From assembly GCA_020635355.1 (NCBI GenBank), contig JACJZW010000001.1:186001-250000 (forward strand): a DNA stretch of 64,000 nucleotides. The letters are read 5' to 3'. This document shows, piece after piece, positions 17,660-26,715 of this stretch. The DNA is from Flavobacteriales bacterium (lineage in GTDB: Bacteria; Bacteroidota; Bacteroidia; NS11-12g; UBA9320). The notes beneath the pieces were generated by a model. That model ran no database searches. It was given only the letters and a program-made list of their open reading frames with translations, and was not told where the DNA came from. Each line of letters starts with the position of its first letter. Positions within the stretch are counted from its first letter, which is position 1. A program made the translations under genes and the position numbers.

Positions 17660-18463
17660 GGCAAAACCTCGAGTTGAACTGCAGTCTCATAGCTTTATCA
17701 ACATGGGTACACGAATTTCATCAGTGCACACAAGCGTCAGCAGGAGGAATTTTTCTTGATAGATCGATTCGTAGGATCATCCAACGATGAAAGCCGGCCA
17801 ATTACAAGATTAATCCGGTGTTTGTGGGATGAACGTTCGATCATATGACTCCAGGTTGACGAAGGCGTAATTACGAAGGAGCTACGGATAGTTCGGGTGT
17901 GATCCGTTTAATCTGTTGCCAATGAACATCACGGCTGTGGATCGGGTATGGACGTGCATCACCTACTTCGAGGTAGAAGGTATCTTTTACTACATCACCT
18001 TCATCATTGACAACTACTCCAGAAGGATCGTGGGGCATCATACCTCGGCCAGATTAAAGACTGAACATACTTCATTGCGTGCACTTAAAATGGCGTATCA
18101 GATGAGGTATTATCTCAGGGCTGGTGTTCCACTTCGACGGGCAGAATATTAGACGACAAATTTTTAGAACTTACTCAGCGCTATGCCATGGCTAATAGTA
18201 TGTGTGAAGCTGCGTGGGAAAACGGTAAAGCCGAACGAATCAATGGCGTAATAAAGAACAACTACCTGATCCACTGGAGCATAAAAACACCAAAGGATCT
18301 CATGTTAAAAGTTGACCGTGCGGTGCAATTGTATAACCAGGAAAAGCCACACAGTAGGTTGGGATATTTAACACCGGTGGAATATGAAAAAAAGGTTCGT
18401 ACCTTAGCCAAAGGAAATCCTTCTAACACTGAGTTATCATATCCAAACAAGGTGTTAAGGTAA
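17660..18463 (+). pseudogene. IS3-family orfB integrase, frameshifted and mutated
   Basis: Fragments of the rve/DDE integrase lie in several frames. An N-terminal piece around 17700-17790 encodes HKRQQEE. 17916-18152 encodes ITYFEVEGIFYYITFIIDNYSRRIVGHHTS. 18188-18463 encodes WENGKAERINGVIKNNYL and ends PHSRLGYLTPVEY. The first catalytic Asp, expected in 'TDITY', is Cys here (WTCITY). The region expected to hold 'HSDGGGQY' is shifted and ends at a stop at 18150. Stops and frame changes rule out function. Confidence 0.8.
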
Positions 18464-18586
18464 GTATGAAAACGGTCAACGTTATTTAGGCATACACAGC
18501 CTCCGTATTCCGTACTCTGTACTCCGTCCTCGTATTTCGTATTCAATGCCAATTCATAGTTCATAATAAATGAGATTTGCACCCAC

Positions 18587-20458
18587 ATGAACTACCTGTC
18601 CGTTGAACATCTGGAAAAGAACCTGGGAGAGCGCATTCTGTTCACCGAACTCAACTTCGGCCTAAGCAGAGGAGATAAAATGGCGCTGGTAGCCGGTAAC
18701 GGAACAGGTAAATCATCCCTTCTCCGCATCATTGCCGGAAAGGATCAGCCGTCTGAAGGGAAGGTGGTATTTCGCAACGGTATCACGGTTGGGTATTTGG
18801 ATCAGGAGCCTGATTTTAGTGCCTTCGTTACGGTCAAGGATTTAATTAAATCCGGGCACACCCAGCTTCAACAGGCATCGGAATACTACGCAGAAGTGGT
18901 AGCGGAACACCCCATCAACCAGAAAAAACTGAATGAGGCTACCGCCCGAATGGATGAACTCAATGCCTGGGATTACGAACGGCGTCTCGCTGAACTGCTT
19001 CAGCGCTTTGAGGTAGCGAATATGGACGCCACTATTGATTCATTGTCGGGCGGACAAAAAAAACGCTTGGCATTGGCCTTAACCCTTCTGGACGAGCCGG
19101 ATCTGCTCATTTTGGACGAGCCCACTAACCATTTGGACATTGCCATGATCGAATGGCTGGAAGAATACCTGGGTCGGAACAACCTCACGTTGCTCATGGT
19201 AACCCACGACCGATACTTTCTGGAGAACGTCTGTAACGTTATCCTGGAAATGCATCGTGGTCAACTATATACACATCATGGAAACTACTCCTTTTTCCTT
19301 CAAAAACGTGCCGAGCGCGAAGAAGTAAGGCGCATCGAAATCGAAAAGGCCGGGAAAAAAGTTAAGACGGAAATTGATTGGATTCGTCGTATGCCCAAGG
19401 CCCGCGGCACCAAGTCCAAAGCTCGTATCCAGCAATTCTACGATACCAAGGCCGTAGCCCAAAGCGGTGAAAAAAATCCGGAACTCAATCTCCAGGTCAA
19501 GGAAACGCGGCTAGGCGGGAAGATTCTGGAACTAAAAAAGGTGTATAAGGCCTATGATGACCTCACCATTTTAAACGGATTCGATTATACGTTTAAGAAA
19601 GGTGAACGTATTGGAATCGTTGGACCTAACGGTGTTGGAAAGAGTACCTTCCTTAAAATTCTCACTGGTGAAGAACAGGTGGATAGCGGAAAGGTAAATC
19701 GCGGCGATACCGTGATCGTAGGTCACTACAAACAAACCGGCCTGGATTTTAAACCAGACATGCGTGTGCTGGATGTGTTGCGGGAATATGCTGATGTGAT
19801 TGAATTAGCCAACGGCAGCAAACTCTCCGCTTCACAGTTTCTGAATCATTTCATGTTCCCTCCGGATATGCAATACAATCCGGTGAGTAAACTGAGTGGT
19901 GGGGAGAAACGCCGACTCCATCTGATGACCGTCCTGATCCAAAATCCCAACTTTCTAATTCTGGATGAGCCAACCAACGACCTGGATTTGATTACGCTGA
20001 ATAAACTGGAGGACTTCCTCCTCGATTTCGGAGGATGTTTGATGGTGGTTTCGCATGATCGGTACTTTATGGACACCTTGGTGGATCACCTTTTTGTTTT
20101 CAAAGGCAATGGGGAAATCAAGGATTTTAACGGCACCTATGCCGAGTATCACGATTATCAGGAAGAAGAAACAAAAAGTCAACAGGCGGAGGAAAAACCG
20201 GAAACCCGGACAGAGCGGGTTCGAACCAATGAGAAGAAATCGCTCACATTCAAAGAAAAATATGAGTTGAAGGAGTTGGATGCGGAGGTTGATCAATTGG
20301 AGGCTGAAAAGAAAAAGCTGGAAGAAGACCTCAACAATTCCGAACTCGAATATGAAGCACTCACCAAAACATCTGCTCGCCTTTCCAGGGTGATTGAACT
20401 ACTGGATGAAAAGGGCATGAGGTGGTTGGAGTTGATGGAAAAGGATGGGGGAGAGTGA
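18587..20458 (+). CDS. uup: ABC-F family ATPase, Uup-like
   Basis: A soluble 623-aa protein with two tandem ABC domains and no membrane segments, the ABC-F layout. Domain 1 has Walker A AGNGTGKSS and signature LSGGQKKRLALA, with LILDEPTNHLD. Domain 2 has GPNGVGKST, LSGGEKRRLHL and LILDEPTNDLD. The C-terminal ~80 residues are a charged coiled coil (ELKELDAEVDQLEAEKKKLEEDL), typical of Uup. ABC-F proteins act on ribosomes; Uup is also linked to DNA repair and repeat excision. The start ATG lies just after a GAGATTTGC box. It stands alone between an IS remnant and a tandem repeat. Confidence 0.92.
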   Translation: MNYLSVEHLEKNLGERILFTELNFGLSRGDKMALVAGNGTGKSSLLRIIAGKDQPSEGKVVFRNGITVGYLDQEPDFSAFVTVKDLIKSGHTQLQQASEYYAEVVAEHPINQKKLNEATARMDELNAWDYERRLAELLQRFEVANMDATIDSLSGGQKKRLALALTLLDEPDLLILDEPTNHLDIAMIEWLEEYLGRNNLTLLMVTHDRYFLENVCNVILEMHRGQLYTHHGNYSFFLQKRAEREEVRRIEIEKAGKKVKTEIDWIRRMPKARGTKSKARIQQFYDTKAVAQSGEKNPELNLQVKETRLGGKILELKKVYKAYDDLTILNGFDYTFKKGERIGIVGPNGVGKSTFLKILTGEEQVDSGKVNRGDTVIVGHYKQTGLDFKPDMRVLDVLREYADVIELANGSKLSASQFLNHFMFPPDMQYNPVSKLSGGEKRRLHLMTVLIQNPNFLILDEPTNDLDLITLNKLEDFLLDFGGCLMVVSHDRYFMDTLVDHLFVFKGNGEIKDFNGTYAEYHDYQEEETKSQQAEEKPETRTERVRTNEKKSLTFKEKYELKELDAEVDQLEAEKKKLEEDLNNSELEYEALTKTSARLSRVIELLDEKGMRWLELMEKDGGE

Positions 20459-20613
20459 GAGCTAGAGGCCAACAGCTAATATCGAAGATCTAAGATCTAA
20501 GACTACATCAACCTTGATTTAGAAACCGAAGGATACTACTTTTAACCAACTTGTTGCCCAGCTTAGCGAACTCCCGTTAGGGAGTCTGCGTATCCCCGCA
20601 GGGGATCTCAGCG

Positions 20614-20714
20614 CAGTCCCCACATTACAAATCGTGATGATTGAAATAGTATCATACCATTTTGGTAGGTTGTTCGGAGTAAACTTTATACCAGGGGACG
20701 GCTTTGCGTTTAAA
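20614..20714 (+). repeat. Structured ~100-nt element, copy B1
   Basis: CAGTCCCC at the start faces GGGGACGG at 20694-20701, followed by CTTTGCGTTTAAA. The inner hairpin is TACCA-TTT-TGGTA at 20655-20667. TGATGATTGA is shared with the A copies. One end pair changes from T:A in the A copies to C:G here. Confidence 0.7.
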
Positions 20715-20847
20715 GTAGGCAGGAGGAATCGTTGAAGACCTGAACAACCTCGAGTATATCCCGAATCCCGAATCCCGAATCCGTAATCTGAAAGGCTTTG
20801 CGCACTCCCGCTAGGGAGTCTGCGTATCCCCAAAGGGGATCTTTGCG

Positions 20848-20948
20848 CAGTCCCCACACTACAAATCGTGATGATTGAAATAGTATCATACCATTTTGGT
20901 AGGTTGTTCTGAGAAAACTTAATACCAGGGGACGGCTTTGCGGTTAAA
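20848..20948 (+). repeat. Structured ~100-nt element, copy B2
   Basis: The second tandem unit carries the same element: CAGTCCCC, TGATGATTGAAA, TACCATTTTGGTA, GGGGACGG, CTTTGCGGTTAAA. The changes relative to B1 lie mostly in unpaired stretches. Confidence 0.7.
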
Positions 20949-21148
20949 TATGGTACTAGGAATTTGTGAAGACCTGAACAACGTTGAGCAAATCCCGAAT
21001 CCCGCATTCCGAATCCATAATCTGAAAGGCTCTGGACTTAAAAGAAAGAGATAATACGAAAAGCTAGCAGCCAGAAACTAACGGCTAAAAGCTATAAAAG
21101 CATCCTAAAAACTTTAATCTCACTAAGCAATACCCGTTCTTTGCACCA

Positions 21149-21640
21149 ATGGAAATTTCAAAAGACAAAGTCGTACAGGTACACTACCGTTTGGAAGTAG
21201 ACGGTGAATTAGTAGATCAGTCACAAGGTGATCCGTTAACCTACTTACACGGTCACAATAACATGATCCCGGGTTTTGAGCGTCAGCTGGAAGGCCTGAA
21301 GTCAGGTGAGAAGTATGCCTTCACCGTTGAACCAACGGAAGGATATGGCGAACGAAATGATGAAGCAGTAGCCGATTTGGATATCGAAATCTTTAAAGTT
21401 GATGGCGAGCTCAGCGACCAGGTTACTCCCGGTGCACAACTTCAAATGCGCAACGAACATGGCCACCCACTTATGGGAACTGTTTTGGAAATTGGTGATT
21501 CCCATGTCCAAATGGACTTCAATCACATGTTAGCCGGTAAAACCCTGAACTTTTCAGGTTCTGTTGAATCGGTTCGTGATGCCAGCGCAGAAGAGATTTC
21601 ACACGGTCATGTGCATGGACCGGGTGGACATCACCACTAA
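21149..21640 (+). CDS. SlyD-like FKBP-type peptidyl-prolyl isomerase
   Basis: 163 aa. An FKBP domain (VHYRLEVDGELVDQS, MIPGFERQLEGLKSGEKYAF) is interrupted by an insert-in-flap domain at ~70-125 and closed by DFNHMLAGKTLNF, the order found in SlyD. The His-rich C-terminus (HGHVHGPGGHHH) could bind nickel or other metals, as in SlyD. It likely catalyses prolyl isomerisation and has chaperone activity in the cytoplasm; no signal peptide is seen. A TTTGCACCA stretch sits directly before the ATG, hinting at a start-proximal promoter. Confidence 0.93.
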   Translation: MEISKDKVVQVHYRLEVDGELVDQSQGDPLTYLHGHNNMIPGFERQLEGLKSGEKYAFTVEPTEGYGERNDEAVADLDIEIFKVDGELSDQVTPGAQLQMRNEHGHPLMGTVLEIGDSHVQMDFNHMLAGKTLNFSGSVESVRDASAEEISHGHVHGPGGHHH

Positions 21641-21652
21641 ATAACCTTCACC

Positions 21653-22126
21653 ATGAAGTTCCGAAGATTAAAGAAGCAGGAACTCGAATCAGCCCGACAG
21701 GAATTCCTGGCTTTCCTGGCCGTGAATGGAATTACGGCGGAGATGTGGGAGGAAATCAAAACCCAGGAACATCTGGCCGCTGATCTGATTGATCAGTTCA
21801 GCGAGGTCTTTTTTCAATCCTATCTGGAAAAGGTTCAGTATGTGGACGTTCGGATGAAGGATGAACTTTATTGCTTTCATTATCAATCATCCATGGTTCA
21901 ATTGGCGCACTTATCGCTTCAGGAAGAACTTGACTGGGAACAAGCTCATTCCTTAACGGAACTGAGTGATCGATTGGCCAGAGGTGAAGGTACCATTACC
22001 ATTCAATCCAAAAACTACAACCCAAACAGGGAACTTGAAATCTTCCGCATGTTGGAACAAGGTGGACGAGTTTCGGATGGAGCCTGGTTCAAGGAGTTGG
22101 TGTTGGCGTTTGCCCGTCAGAATTAA
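21653..22126 (+). CDS. Conserved small protein of Bacteroidota (DUF6495-like)
   Basis: 157 aa, acidic and mainly helical, with no signal peptide or membrane segment. MKFRRLKKQELESARQEF at the N-terminus resembles a family of uncharacterised Bacteroidota proteins I associate with DUF6495; this assignment is from memory of the pattern and needs a profile search. It follows the SlyD-like gene by 12 bases and precedes the TlpA-like gene by about 50, so it is probably in the same operon. Function unknown. Confidence 0.65.
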   Translation: MKFRRLKKQELESARQEFLAFLAVNGITAEMWEEIKTQEHLAADLIDQFSEVFFQSYLEKVQYVDVRMKDELYCFHYQSSMVQLAHLSLQEELDWEQAHSLTELSDRLARGEGTITIQSKNYNPNRELEIFRMLEQGGRVSDGAWFKELVLAFARQN

Positions 22127-22177
22127 GCAGAAACCGTGTCAGGAAAAACCATCTGACCCGACGGTTGTTTGTTAGCT

Positions 22178-22669
22178 ATGTACTGGAAATCCGCCTTCTT
22201 TATCCTATCCATGAGCCTCATGTTCTGGAGTTGCAATAAGGTTGGTGATTCCATGGAAGTGACGGTTTTGGAGGATATCGAGGGAGAAGTTATTGATCTC
22301 ACAAACAAAATAACGGTGATCAATGTGTGGGCTACCTGGTGTGGCACCTGCATTTCGGAAATAGAAGCGCACAATCGGTTACGAGCGAAATACGCCAATC
22401 ATCCTAACATACAGTTCGTGGCCATATCCGATGAATCGGAATCCGTGGTTCGATCGGCCCTAAATCGCTGGCCTTTTCATTACCAGCATGTGATCAATGG
22501 GGCTAAAATCAGTGATGATCTTCAATCCCAATTGGTTAAAACCTATCCGCAAAATTTGATTGTTGATCGGAATGGCACTATTGTCTATGAACATTCTGAT
22601 GGCTCAAGCGATATCTTTAAAACCCTGGACGAAAAAATCACCGACCTGCTGGAAACCCACTCTGAATGA
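22178..22669 (+). CDS. TlpA/ResA-like thioredoxin-fold lipoprotein
   Basis: 163 aa from the ATG at 22178; a TTG three codons upstream is less likely. The N-terminus is a lipoprotein signal with the acylated Cys at residue 19 (MFWSC|NK). The thioredoxin fold carries WATWCGTC, redox Cys 55 and 58, and a later cis-Pro region (KTYPQNLIVDRNGTIVY). TlpA-like proteins reduce disulfides in the periplasm, for example in cytochrome c maturation or oxidative protection. It overlaps the next gene by 4 nt. Confidence 0.88.
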   Translation: MYWKSAFFILSMSLMFWSCNKVGDSMEVTVLEDIEGEVIDLTNKITVINVWATWCGTCISEIEAHNRLRAKYANHPNIQFVAISDESESVVRSALNRWPFHYQHVINGAKISDDLQSQLVKTYPQNLIVDRNGTIVYEHSDGSSDIFKTLDEKITDLLETHSE

Positions 22670-23880
22670 TTACACGACATTGTATCTCCCGGAAAGCCTC
22701 GAATAAGCTGCGTGTTAGCTTTTTTGAAGATATCGATCTGATTCCTTCCGAACATTGGGATACTGTGGTAGATGGGGAAACTCACTATTTGAGCAGACGA
22801 TATCTCAGAAGCTTGGAGACTTCACTCAGCGAGGAGATTGATTTCAGATACATCCTTTTCTATGATGATGAGTTAATCCCGGTAGGGGTTTCTGCTATTC
22901 AACTGCACCGATTTACCGGGGATGATTTTGATCTATCCAAGCTCACCGAGCGGATGGGAGACGTCTTTCCGTCCCGATTACTGGAACACATGGACATCCG
23001 GTTTATGATTTGTGGCAATGCCTTTTCAGCGGGAGAACACGGCTACCATTTTGCCAATCACCTGGATACCGAAACAGCTATGGAGAATCTTCTTGATGCC
23101 ATTGAACGCATTCGAAGGGAAGAGGATCGAACCCGAAACAGGATATCCCTATTTCTTCTGAAAGACTTTTGGCCGGATACACTGAAGCAGCTTGAGCCCA
23201 TGCGTGAAGCAGGATTCAGGCCCATTCAAATTGATCCCAATATGGTGATTCGATTGTCGGACGAGTGGACGTCCTACGATCAGTATCTGGGGGATATGAC
23301 CACCAAGTTCAGAACGAAACTCAAAGGAGTTGGGAATAAGTCGGCCGACATTCTCGCGAAACCCTTGAACGCCGCTGAAATTGAATTACATCAGACACGG
23401 ATCAATTCGTTGTATGAGGCCGTGGTGGAACGAGCCGGTTATCGGTTTGGAACCATCAATGCACAAACCTTTGCTCAATTCGCTCACAACCTTCCAGAAG
23501 CGGTCCGATTCACCGGTTATTTTCTGGATGATGAGCTCATCGGATTTAGTTCAGCCTTCCTGGACAGAGACGTGTTGGATGCCAACTTTGTAGGAATCGA
23601 TTATCGTTTCAATGTGTCTCATGCCCTGTATCAACGCATGTTGTGCGATTTTGTAAAGACAGGTATTGAGGAAGGATGTCGGGAAATCCGTTTGGGACGC
23701 ACGGCAGAGGAAGTCAAAAGTTGTTTGGGTGCAGAACCCATATCCATGACGTTGTTCATCAAACATCGCAATCATTTCACCAATACCTTGCTCAAACCCT
23801 TGATTGAGAGCATTAAACCAAGTTCTTTTGAACTCCGTAAACCATTTAAGGCAGCGGTTTACGAATCATGGACTCAGTAA
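22666..23880 (+). CDS. GNAT/FemAB-like acyltransferase
   Basis: 404 aa and cytoplasmic. The C-terminal half reads like a GNAT/FemAB acyltransferase fold: VRFTGYFLDDELIGFSSAFLDRDVLDANFVGIDYRFN, then LYQRMLCDFVKTGIEEGCREIRLGRTA. This resembles the COG3146 (peptidogalycan biosynthesis/acetyltransferase-like) group. The start overlaps the TlpA-like stop by 4 nt and the stop overlaps the next gene by 13 nt, so it is tightly coupled on both sides. Substrate unknown. Confidence 0.7.
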   Translation: MITRHCISRKASNKLRVSFFEDIDLIPSEHWDTVVDGETHYLSRRYLRSLETSLSEEIDFRYILFYDDELIPVGVSAIQLHRFTGDDFDLSKLTERMGDVFPSRLLEHMDIRFMICGNAFSAGEHGYHFANHLDTETAMENLLDAIERIRREEDRTRNRISLFLLKDFWPDTLKQLEPMREAGFRPIQIDPNMVIRLSDEWTSYDQYLGDMTTKFRTKLKGVGNKSADILAKPLNAAEIELHQTRINSLYEAVVERAGYRFGTINAQTFAQFAHNLPEAVRFTGYFLDDELIGFSSAFLDRDVLDANFVGIDYRFNVSHALYQRMLCDFVKTGIEEGCREIRLGRTAEEVKSCLGAEPISMTLFIKHRNHFTNTLLKPLIESIKPSSFELRKPFKAAVYESWTQ

Positions 23881-24881
23881 CGCAAATTGTACTTGGAGCA
23901 GCAGTAGGAGAGGCTGCGCTCGGTAAAAAAGTCGGGAATAAGGCAATGCTCTGGGGAGCCATTGCCGGTACCATTCCGGATCTGGATGTGGTTGGTCGCT
24001 ATTTTTTGGACGATATAACCGCGTTGGAATGGCATCGTGGATTTTCGCACTCACTAGTTTTTAGTTTATTGGCTGCGCCGATTTTTGGTTATCTCATTCA
24101 GCGCTTCTCCAAGGATAAGTCCGGTGGATTTAAAGGTTGGACCTGGCTGATGTTTTTGGGATTTGTAACGCATCCGCTGTTGGATTGCCATACCACCTGG
24201 GGCACACAGTTTCTTTGGCCATTGGATCTGAGAATTGCCTACAACAACATCTTTGTGGTGGATCCGCTGTACACCATTCCGTTTATGATCTTCCTCATCC
24301 TGGCGATGAGGCGTAAACGAACCGATCCCCGAAGACAAAAACTCAATAACCTGGGCTTAGTGATAAGTTCAGGATACATGCTCCTCACCATCCTTCTAAA
24401 GTGGTATACCTTACCCACTTTTACCTCCAGTTTGACTAATCAGGGAAGAGCGTATGAACGGATATCAACCCGACCCACTCCGTTTAATTCCATCATGTGG
24501 ACGGCCAACGTGGAGACACGTGACTCCTTTTTAATAGGCTATTATTCGTTGTTGGATGAAACTAAGAACGTCCAGTTTAAAGGGTATGCCAAGCATCACA
24601 ACTACATCGACTCCATAAAAAATGAAGACCAGATCAAACGTTTAATTCACATCACAAAAGATTGGTACATCATCCAACAGCGAGGCGATTCCACCTATTT
24701 ATGTGATCTACGTTTTGGTGAACAAGGCGTTCACAATCCAGAGAACAAATTCGTTTTTACCAATCGAATCTATCGGGATGATGAAGGTTGGAAAATTGAA
24801 CAAATTGAACCCAACACCGACGATGCCGGTGCCATGTTCCAATCCTTATTCAAACGAGTTGCGGGTAATCAGGACAACTGA
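23868..24881 (+). CDS. YdjM-like membrane-bound metal-dependent hydrolase
   Basis: 337 aa. MDSVTQIVLGAAVGEAALG at the start, GAIAGTIPDLDVV, HRGFSHSLVF and THPLLDCHTTWGT are the conserved His/Asp motifs of the YdjM (COG1988) family of inner-membrane putative hydrolases. Four to five hydrophobic helices fill residues ~10-190; the C-terminal ~150 residues are soluble. Family activity is uncertain. It overlaps the GNAT-like gene by 13 nt and converges with the DUF1761 gene, whose 3' end it overlaps by 13 nt. Confidence 0.88.
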   Translation: MDSVTQIVLGAAVGEAALGKKVGNKAMLWGAIAGTIPDLDVVGRYFLDDITALEWHRGFSHSLVFSLLAAPIFGYLIQRFSKDKSGGFKGWTWLMFLGFVTHPLLDCHTTWGTQFLWPLDLRIAYNNIFVVDPLYTIPFMIFLILAMRRKRTDPRRQKLNNLGLVISSGYMLLTILLKWYTLPTFTSSLTNQGRAYERISTRPTPFNSIMWTANVETRDSFLIGYYSLLDETKNVQFKGYAKHHNYIDSIKNEDQIKRLIHITKDWYIIQQRGDSTYLCDLRFGEQGVHNPENKFVFTNRIYRDDEGWKIEQIEPNTDDAGAMFQSLFKRVAGNQDN

Positions 24882-25363
24882 CAAATCACCCCACCCATTA
24901 GGGCAAGAGATACAATCCAGTACAAACCGTTGATGGCGATGTATTTAAAGCCTTTTCGCTCAAACAGCGCATTGGTTCCCAGTACCGGTAGGGCGAATAA
25001 AACTCCGGCAATTCCACCATGGAAAGCTCCGTGACCAAAGGTGCGGTGATTGTGTTTGCTGAGTTCGCGCACCTTATTAACGAGATCGGTAATTTCAGGA
25101 TCATGGTTCTGCAGCGCATCGAAGAACATGGAATCCAAATGATTTTGATGAATGACCACGAAGGTTATTTCAATGCCAATTAAAACAGCGAATACATAAG
25201 CCAGGCCAAAAATGATGGCCATATTGGCACCTTTGATTTTGTCTTCGGTCATTTCTGCCGCAGCCATCCAGGCGTTGCCTAAAACCTTAGGGTTATACCA
25301 AATGGCCCCTACAATCATGGGAACCAGAGCCGAAAGCAGAATAATGGGGAAATTGAATGCCAT
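24869..25363 (-). CDS. DUF1761 membrane protein
   Basis: 164 aa with four predicted membrane helices. PMIVGAIWYNPKVLGNAWM near the N-terminus and a terminal NGLYWIVSLALMGGVI helix match the DUF1761 family. Between helices 2 and 3 is a polar loop with HNHRTFGHGAFHGG, rich in His. Function unknown. Its 3' end runs 13 nt into the convergent YdjM-like gene. Confidence 0.8.
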   Translation of the reverse strand: MAFNFPIILLSALVPMIVGAIWYNPKVLGNAWMAAAEMTEDKIKGANMAIIFGLAYVFAVLIGIEITFVVIHQNHLDSMFFDALQNHDPEITDLVNKVRELSKHNHRTFGHGAFHGGIAGVLFALPVLGTNALFERKGFKYIAINGLYWIVSLALMGGVICQLS

Positions 25364-25419
25364 GTTTTTTTTCTATTAACTGTGATACCCAAAAATAGGG
25401 GATTAGCACCTCCCATCCA

Positions 25420-26019
25420 TCACTGGATAACAGAATACCCCATACGAATGGCAAAAATGACCAGCACAATTCCACAAATTCGGTAGATCCATTGAAGATG
25501 TTTCTGCGTGAAAAACCGCATCAGCTTGTGTGCTGAAAGAACTTTGATCGAATCGGTGAATAATATGCCTAATAAACACGGTACCAGAAATAGAACGTGG
25601 TCCTCTTCGTGAATGTACTGCGCCCGCATGGCAGTGGTTACCCCAATCCAAACCACAAAAACAAACGGGTTAACAAAATTGATCAGGAAACCTTTGACGA
25701 AGGAAGTTACCAGGCCAGTGGCAGAAACGGACTTAACCTTCATGGATGGTTGTATAGTCAGGTACTTTATGGCTAAACCAAGTAAAAGAATGGATCCCAC
25801 GAGCGCTGTCCAATTGTTGGCTTCCGCAGTCGTTAACCACAACGACGCTCCTGAATAGCACAGAAACGAAACAAGCACATCGCTCATAAAGATTCCAAGG
25901 GCTACCGACAATCCGGCAGATTTGCCGCGTTCCAGCGTTGTTTGAAGTAGGGTAAAGAAAACCGGGCCAATGAATACCACCATGGCCAGACCAACTACAA
26001 GACCTTCAAGAACGACCAT
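25420..26019 (-). CDS. LysE/RhtB-family exporter
   Basis: 199 aa with six hydrophobic helices. VGLAMVVFIGPVFFTLLQTTLERG near the N-terminus and FLINFVNPFVFVVWIGV in the middle are characteristic of LysE-type amino-acid exporters. Its ATG follows directly on the stop of the methyltransferase gene (TAA-ATG), so it is the last gene of the parE-parC-methyltransferase-lysE run. The substrate cannot be read from sequence. Confidence 0.9.
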   Translation of the reverse strand: MVVLEGLVVGLAMVVFIGPVFFTLLQTTLERGKSAGLSVALGIFMSDVLVSFLCYSGASLWLTTAEANNWTALVGSILLLGLAIKYLTIQPSMKVKSVSATGLVTSFVKGFLINFVNPFVFVVWIGVTTAMRAQYIHEEDHVLFLVPCLLGILFTDSIKVLSAHKLMRFFTQKHLQWIYRICGIVLVIFAIRMGYSVIQ

Positions 26020-26715
26020 TTAGCCTTCCTTTTGGTATCGCATAAATAGGATGCGTCCGGTGATTAAGTCCCACTGATTGTGAAAGCCTGAAGTTTTTTT
26101 AACGCCCTCCATCAATTTCATAATGGGCCAAAGCCAAAGTAATAACAGGGAGGTTGATTGTCGCTTGTCCACGGATATTTCAGCAGGCTTAAAGCCATGC
26201 TTAATTCCCAGGTAATTGTATTGATCCAATGTTAGCGAGGCAACGTGTTGAAGCCCGTCATAATTTTTCAATTCCAGTGGTTTAAAGGAATAGAAATACC
26301 CGGTAAACAGAAATCGGGATCGGGATTTCAAACTCAGAATATTGGGTGTTGAGATGTACACGGATCCTCCGGGTTTTAATATCCGGTTGGCTTCTTTAAA
26401 AAACACCTCGTGATCCTGAATGTGTTCCATGATTTCCATCGCCACAATGGCATCGAAGGTATTGTCCGGGTAGGGTAGGTGATCCGTTACATCAGCCTTT
26501 TTACAGGAAACTCCCTCGTAATAGAAGATTTCCGGAAAGAGGTCGCAGGCTTCCACATCATAACCGGCTTCTACCAATTTTTTGGTAAAGGCGCCATGTC
26601 CGGCGCCACAATCCAACACCTTGATTTTTTGCCCACCGGTTTTTTCAATAAACCAAGGCCAAAAGGCTTGATGAATACCCGGAATGGAAATGGGAACAAC
26701 CTTATTTTCAGTCAT
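26020..26715 (-). CDS. Class I SAM-dependent methyltransferase (UbiG-like)
   Basis: 231 aa. Motif I is VLDCGAGHGAFTKKLVEAGYD near residue 34, followed by the acidic strand VEACD and motif IV-like AIVAMEIMEHI. ANRILKPGGSVYISTPN is the usual post-motif block of UbiG/type 11 methyltransferases. A hydrophobic stretch (LLLLWLWPIMKLM) near the C-terminus suggests membrane association, which is unusual for a cytosolic enzyme. It overlaps parC by one base (TAATG). The substrate is unknown; a lipid or glycan acceptor would fit the hydrophobic tail. Confidence 0.85.
   Translation of the reverse strand: MTENKVVPISIPGIHQAFWPWFIEKTGGQKIKVLDCGAGHGAFTKKLVEAGYDVEACDLFPEIFYYEGVSCKKADVTDHLPYPDNTFDAIVAMEIMEHIQDHEVFFKEANRILKPGGSVYISTPNILSLKSRSRFLFTGYFYSFKPLELKNYDGLQHVASLTLDQYNYLGIKHGFKPAEISVDKRQSTSLLLLWLWPIMKLMEGVKKTSGFHNQWDLITGRILFMRYQKEG

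Larger units (their letters stand above)
17252..18479 (+). mobile_element. Decayed IS3-family insertion sequence
   Basis: Bounded by an 11-bp inverted repeat, TTGACCGTTTT at 17252-17262 and AAAACGGTCAA at 18469-18479. It holds a recognisable orfA and a frameshifted, mutated orfB integrase, about 1.23 kb in all, normal for the family. No clear target-site duplication remains. The element lies at the edge of a repeat mosaic and is not expected to move. Confidence 0.8.
20571..21034 (+). repeat. 234-bp tandem repeat, two units
   Basis: Matching landmarks are exactly 234 bases apart: CTCCCGTTAGGGAGTCTGCG at 20571 with its partner at 20805, and TCTGAAAGGC at 20787 and 21021. Each unit has two hairpins (CTCCCG..TAGGGAG and ATCCCC...GGGGAT), then the structured element, then an AATCCCG array. 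Differences between the units show the duplication is not very recent. Confidence 0.9.
20459..21148. other. Intergenic region with 234-bp tandem duplication
   Basis: No gene. It holds two tandem 234-bp units (20571-21034), each with one copy of the ~100-nt structured element, and short-word arrays (AAGATCTAAGATCTAAG near 20485, AATCCCGAATCCCG near 20760 and 20995). An antisense open frame through the repeat is explained by the duplication of an open unit. Confidence 0.8.

Noticed and set aside
20519..21007. Minus-strand open frame of 162 codons with an internal repeat
   Set aside because: It runs over the 234-bp tandem units; 234 is a multiple of three, so an open unit simply stays open. No protein features are seen.
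20571..21034. Possible CRISPR-like array
   Set aside because: Only two units, period 234, and the whole unit is repeated rather than short repeats with unique spacers.
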